Part shown: in pieces, positions 59,684 to 64,000 of the stretch
How the letters are laid out: each line of letters begins with the position of its first letter
Numbering within the stretch: the first letter of the stretch is position 1
DNA from: Leucogyrophana mollusca
Lineage: Eukaryota > Basidiomycota > Agaricomycetes > Boletales
DNA length: 64,000 nt
Direction of reading: 5' to 3'
NCBI GenBank assembly: GCA_021014945.1
Contig: MU266442.1
Location: 1 to 64,000 of the forward strand
Position numbers and translations under genes: made by a program
Notes under the pieces: model-generated
Told to the model about the DNA's origin: nothing
The model's input: the letters and a program-made list of their open reading frames with translations, nothing else
The model's database searches: none

Positions 59684-60085
59684 CCAAAATTAACTATAGC
59701 CCCACGCACCCCGTTCAATTCAGCACCAGTACCAAGAACATTGGCTACCATGCACCTGCAAAATGCCACACCCCCGCGCGCCTCGCGAGGACTTCTGCTT
59801 CGCTCGTCTCGTGCAGGTCCTCGACCGTATGGCTCTCGAAGACATTCCGTGCGCCCGTCGTCTTTGCGCTGTCTTCTAATTAGAAATTGAGCGTCGCTGG
59901 AGTCTGGGCGCAAAGAATACCTGCGGGCTTAACGTTGGCGAGGGTCCGCCGTAGGAGTGATGTGACCATAGCTGGGAGCGAGGAGGAGAACGAGGAGTTG
60001 GACGTTGAGATGATGTGTAGCGTAACTCGGCAAGGGCGGAGATTTATTTAGAGACCCCGATTGGAGGGGTCACACACAATATGAA
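59684..60085 (-). pseudogene. Truncated copy of the complex I 49-kDa gene: promoter, exon 1, micro-exon 2
   Basis: Read on minus, the promoter block (GTGTGACCCCTCC, AAATAAATCTCCGCCCTTGC) and the ATG at 59969-59967 ([11 protein letters not shown]) match the true gene at 49145-49290. The exon 1 tail ([12 protein letters not shown] in the true gene) is recognisable but out of frame after an insertion, with a TAA soon after the ATG. The 10-nt micro-exon with its flanking TATAG and GTGAGT is kept at 59693-59684; similarity ends within the next intron. No later exon is present here. It lies directly beside the 3' flank of kinase 2, in opposite order to copy 1 where the intact gene faces kinase 1. 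Confidence 0.82.
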
Positions 60086-60189
60086 GCTCCAGTCGACACT
60101 GTACTAATACTATCATCGTTTAACCCATCATAAGGGAAGGGAGGTACGCATGTAGAACTACGTCAAGAAAGAATCCTCTTAGTGCTCTT

Positions 60190-61978
60190 CTAAGCCGACG
60201 ATGGTCCGGCAGTATTACGCCTATGATAAACGAAGTGTGGCCCCCGCAAATCTCCCGAATCTCCTTCTGAAGCAGGTGCAGCCAAAGATGCACTCGTCAG
60301 TGTAGACAGAAGACGCCAGCTAATGCTCTTGCTCTGATCCCATACGAGCTCCTTGCGCTCGCAGATCGTTGGGTGAGACCGTAGCCGCCGGACAACTTCG
60401 CTTGCCTTGGGACGGGATTCTGGATCCACACTCCGGCATGCCTCGATTAAGCCCCAGATCACATCATCGAGCTCGGCACTGGCTGGTCGAGGGAGTGGGT
60501 GATTGTTCATGATAACTAACATGACCATGGGGGGAGAAAGGTGTGAAAACGGCGGTTTCCCGCTAAAAATCTGGAGCAGTATGAGCGACGGCCGAAGGCT
60601 GGAATCGGAACTGACCTCGTAGCCCACACAACCAAGAGCATATATATCACTCGCACAGGTCTTGCGTTTCTGCTCACCTCCACCGACATTAAATAGCTCA
60701 GGGGCCATCCACGGGGTGGAACCCTTCCCATTTGAACTTGAGGCCACTGTGACTTGCCAGTTCGAATCCTGTGCAAGAACGCACAACCCAAAATCGGCGA
60801 CACAGGCCGTCAGGTCCGCTGTGATGAGGATATTTGCCTGAGATCATTTCATGATGAACTGTGCGCTGGACAGACTCGAGGGTCACTTACGCCTTTGAGG
60901 TCGCCATGTATTACTGGGGGATCGAAAGAGTGGAGGTATGCAAGACCGAGTGCAACGTCTAGCATCTGCCATACGCTCATGATTACAGCGCCACCTGAGG
61001 CATATGCGACCCACGCACCAGGGACAATCGATTTGCTTGGGAGTTCTTTTCGAGATATTGAGGAAGGCTTCCATGGCCCATCCATGGTGATACGAGACAC
61101 ATCCGAGGTGACGGTTCGGCCATGTTATACACGCCACAGAATGGCAAAACATATGGACTGGATAGCTGAGCCCACAGAACTGCTTCTTTCGAATACGCCT
61201 ATCATAATTTCGTCACGCAGGACTAAGCAAAGCGGTTTGAATACAGACCTTGGTTAGACTCTCAACTGCGGGGGCACCGAAGACGCGCATCATCTTCACA
61301 GCAACTACCTGCCCACCTAAGTCACCTGTAAAAACGTCCCCGAAGGCTCCGCCAGCGCTCGGCAATCCGCCTGGTATAGTCAGGTTCCGGAGGATCAGGC
61401 GTGTAGGATACAGCCCAGAGTTCTTGGATAACTCTACCATCGTTCTGACGAGAGATGAACGAATGTCCCCAAGATCAAAGGAGTCAAGGAGCTATATCAT
61501 AACCATCAGCCGAAAATGGATTATAACACAGTAAGGATTCCATTTACCTCTTGGAGGAGGTCGAGCAGTGATTGGGCTTGCGATTCTTTTAGATTGACTA
61601 GCAGTTTTCGGCGCTGACGGTCTTTAGAGACTACCCGTATTCGAGTGGCGAGGGACAGTGCATCAAGTTTCAAGATTCTGTTAACAAGAGCTGGGTCGCT
61701 GGAACCATGATATTCCTACAGTTCAAATAAGGAAGTGTTCACTTGTAGAGGGTTGGTTGTCGAGACGTACCACTTCGCACCGATCGAGATAGCCACGTAG
61801 GGTGGTCATGATCGAGTCATAATGGATGATTTGGGCTATTTCGTCGCCATCCCATTCGGAATACATCGCTCTCAACGAGTCCACCTGGCTAGCGGGATAC
61901 AGGTCAGAAATATAATACTGAGATCGAATGAGCAACACACCTAGGCACATATGACTCCAGTAGCATCAAGATGTACAT
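60190..61978 (-). CDS. Protein kinase, TKL-like mushroom family, copy 2
   Basis: Close paralogue of the kinase at 52621-54427, with the same exon plan from ATG 61978 to the stop at 60190. Motifs: SQVDSLRAMYSEWDGDEIAQ (N-terminal helices), GGAFGDVFTG (Gly loop), VAVKMMRVF, CLVSPWMGHGSL, VIHGDLKGANIL, VADFGLCVL and WMAPELF. All catalytic residues are kept. The 45-nt intron before IFSGKPPF is in frame, so an unspliced reading looks open. The unresolved junction between the Gly-loop exon and the next (EAVLWAQL) is identical to copy 1, which speaks against a random error. Copy 2 ends AGPSSA, slightly shorter than copy 1 (SLAEKRH). Confidence 0.83.
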
Positions 61979-62229
61979 ATACAAACGCTGATATCCGCTG
62001 TTAGAGATTGGTCAAGTAGGGGGAGTGCCTGGCTAACTGGGCATATCATTTCGATCCCCGTGCGCGTTCCCCCATAATTCCACATAGTTTCCGGCATCTG
62101 CGACTTGTTCGTATCAAGCCTGTCGTCTGTGGTCTCGCGGGAAATAGGCGGGTTAGATTCCCCGAGTGCGTCGTTGGGTCGTGAAATCGAAGGATTAGTT
62201 GGTAAGTCGTTGTGTGGGGTGTATTCGTG
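61979..62229. other. Upstream region of kinase 2
   Basis: The first 100 bp (CCGCTGTTAGAGATTGGT and following) match the region upstream of kinase 1 (54444-54530). The match stops at CGTTCCCCCAT, where copy 1 runs into the GTPase 3' end. Confidence 0.6.
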
Positions 62230-62700
62230 TAAGTGAGTCGCCCGTGGATTCTCTTGAGTGTCTGACTGGACAGCGGTGTACCACACTGGTCCCCCGTCAT
62301 TCGTGATAACGTTTCTGCTTATCGTAACGTCAGTACGGCGACATACGCAAATAGGCTGTGAAGCCGCACGGAGTGTTGGTTACATCAGCACCTGGGAACT
62401 TCGATTCCGGTGCTGTGGCCTCCTCTTTCGCAGGTGCCTTGTTAATGGACTATGGTCGAGGTGAGCAAGTGAGGCATCTCCAAAACTTATGATCTCACTG
62501 TACGCTCTACCGTTTCCAGTCTAAAATGTGGACGAGTCAGTCGTAATAACGCGACGCAAGCTACCTAGAGGTCACGCACGAACTGTTGCCGATTTTACGA
62601 GTGCGCTCCTGAGACAAGGCCGTGCCTCCTTTGCTCTTGGGCTGACCACTGGACAGCATGGAAGTGAATGTTGTTACACCGCGAAACGCACACAGAAACG
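62230..62700. repeat. Duplicated segment S, copy 2
   Basis: Counterpart of 55830-56330, here between kinase 2 and the GTPase body. Its upper part overlaps the 3' coding end of GTPase copy 2. Shared landmarks are AATAACGTTTCTGCTT, GACATACGCAAATAGGCTGT and GACGCAAGCTACCTAGAGG. Confidence 0.75.
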
Positions 62701-63817
62701 CACGGTACACTTTGGAGGCTGTTGTCACGATCAGAACGCAAGTCTACCCCGAACCAAGATTTAACGCGTGCGCCTAGAGGGACCTTGAGGTCCTGAATCT
62801 GCTTGAGAAGCAACTGAAGCTGTGCCTCGGTCTCCCGGAGCCTCCGCCGTAAATCTTCGCTGCCTGGGCCATTTTCCTCGTTCTTCAGCTGCATGACAGT
62901 CTCCTTGCGGGTCTCAATCAACTTCTTTAACATAGTGCGTAAAGTGATGCCCGCCTCGGTTTCGGGGATAAGTTTTCCGAGATCTACCAGCTCCGTTTGA
63001 ACGCGCAAGGTGAGATGGTAGTCGTGATTCTCGATGATGCGATCGACGATCTCCCGTGCGGATGACTGGCTGCCGTCGAACCGAGCTACTTGCGAACCCC
63101 GTTCAACCATCTCTCTCCAGAATATTCCTTTCAATTGGTCCTCGTATTTGGCTCCCCCTGCAATTCCATCGGGAAGATTTTCCCATTTGGTTGTCGCAAG
63201 GATGACGCCCCCGATTCCCTCGTTACCACATAATTTTTCGAACATCATAAGGTTTGTGGGTGATGTGCCGAATATGGGAGTCTGAGTGATGTCTTGGAGG
63301 TAGATGACGCCAGCAAGCCTCATCTCGTCGCCGTATCTGCAATGCCCTTGGTCAATTTGTGTATGATGGTGAAGTTGATAGTACTCACGAACGTGCCAAC
63401 CAAACAGAAACACGTTGCAAAATCTTCGAATCAGCCTCGTATGTATCATCGAACCCAGGGGTATCCACAAAGATAATACGCCGGGAAGGGTCTTCGGGGT
63501 GGGGAACGATAACATGATGGATTTTTGTGGTGCAAGACTCCAAATCATGGCCAACGACCGTCGCATCTTCTCTCCCGGCAACGGTGTTGATAAACTAACT
63601 TTGGAGTGAAATGAAGAAGACCGTCGAAGGACGAGGACCTTACAGTGCTTTTCCCGATTCCTGTTAGACCCACGATGCTAGGAGATCGAATAGGTGACAA
63701 ATTCGCTTTTGAAATCTGAGAAACTCACGGGATGATCAAGTCGTTGCTCCGGACTTCACTCCGGTCCATGACTGTATCATCTGTTTTCTGTCCCTTCCCT
63801 TTCCAAAGATCGAGCAT
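62595..63817 (-). CDS. One-G-domain GTPase with coiled-coil tail, copy 2
   Basis: Four exons (63817-63729, 63677-63644, 63594-63389, 63336-62595) sum to 1071 nt, 356 aa. Motifs: IVGLTGIGKST (P-loop in its own 34-nt exon), FVDTPGFDDTYEADS (G3) and VILATTKWENL (G4). A helical part follows with a coiled coil (DLRRRLRETEAQLQLLLKQI), then KSWFGVDLRSD. Exons 2 and 3 have exactly the same sizes (34 and 206 nt) as in the two-G-domain gene at 2607-4903, so the first G domains share an ancestor. The last 30 residues may be wrong: a GT after SLQ could splice into segment S. It lies upstream of kinase 2 on the same strand, as the GTPase of copy 1 does for kinase 1. Confidence 0.8.
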
Positions 63818-64000
63818 CGCGGTTGGAAACGCAGAGGGTATTGTACCATCTCACTCAATTCGGCACCCCCTTGTGATCGCAACCTGTGACCGTGACCGAA
63901 CGTTTCGTCAATTCGGCATCTGGCTTACCCGTCAGCGCCATGCCTTACTACACTGGACGCTTCGAGGCTGGGGCCAGTACTGTACTTGCCCATCGAACTC
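63818..64000. other. Upstream flank of GTPase copy 2 at the window edge
   Basis: Too short to judge; no motif seen. Confidence 0.4.

Overview
This is a nuclear window from a filamentous basidiomycete, most likely an Agaricomycete. Genes are dense and split by many short introns (about 45-75 nt, GT-AG with a few GC-AG). The gene content is typical: a tandem HET-domain pair, mushroom-type kinases with an HGDLKGAN catalytic loop, a WW-like/multi-TM family, FAS1 and Kre9/Knh1 GPI proteins. No tRNA, rRNA, CRISPR array or intact transposon was seen. The exon structures given were built by hand from reading frame, splice sites and family conservation. Most sum to an exact multiple of three.

Left part (1-10 kb): a G-rich minisatellite containing a 21-G run (about 1000-1660), a C-terminal relic of a GTPase gene (about 1950-2075), an intact two-G-domain GTPase gene (2607-4903) and an RRM-less CstF-64-like gene (6080-6943, minus). 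About 3.4 kb without a recognisable gene follows; it carries a diverged direct repeat.

Housekeeping core (10-36 kb): glutaredoxin, NIF3, a TPX2-like spindle protein, a very small Cys-rich protein, enoyl-CoA hydratase, the ATP23 inner-membrane metallopeptidase, a GPI-anchored Kre9-like protein, a ubiquitin-eL40 fusion, a Gfd2-type DEDDh exonuclease and delta-COP. They cover redox control, mitochondrial biogenesis, protein turnover, translation and vesicle traffic. They are not an operon-like pathway.

Accessory zone (36-64 kb): a multi-TM lineage-specific protein, two tandem HET-domain proteins, a decayed two-G-domain GTPase copy (about 45.34-46.33 kb), a FAS1 secreted protein, complex I 49-kDa subunit (49255-51767, with 10-nt and 2-nt micro-exons), then a duplicated module. 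In the module a kinase gene and a one-G-domain GTPase gene lie side by side on the minus strand. Copy 1 spans 52.6-55.6 kb and copy 2 spans 60.2-63.8 kb. Between them sit an MRH/ATG27-like receptor gene with two frame breaks and a truncated copy of the promoter and first exons of the complex I gene. The module is rearranged between copies, and the GTPase of copy 1 carries a premature stop.

The best candidates for something new are the 2-nt micro-exon of the complex I gene, the duplicated kinase+GTPase module beside HET genes (possibly an allorecognition or immune-like locus; this is inference), the RRM-less CstF-64 and the small CGWRG-motif protein.
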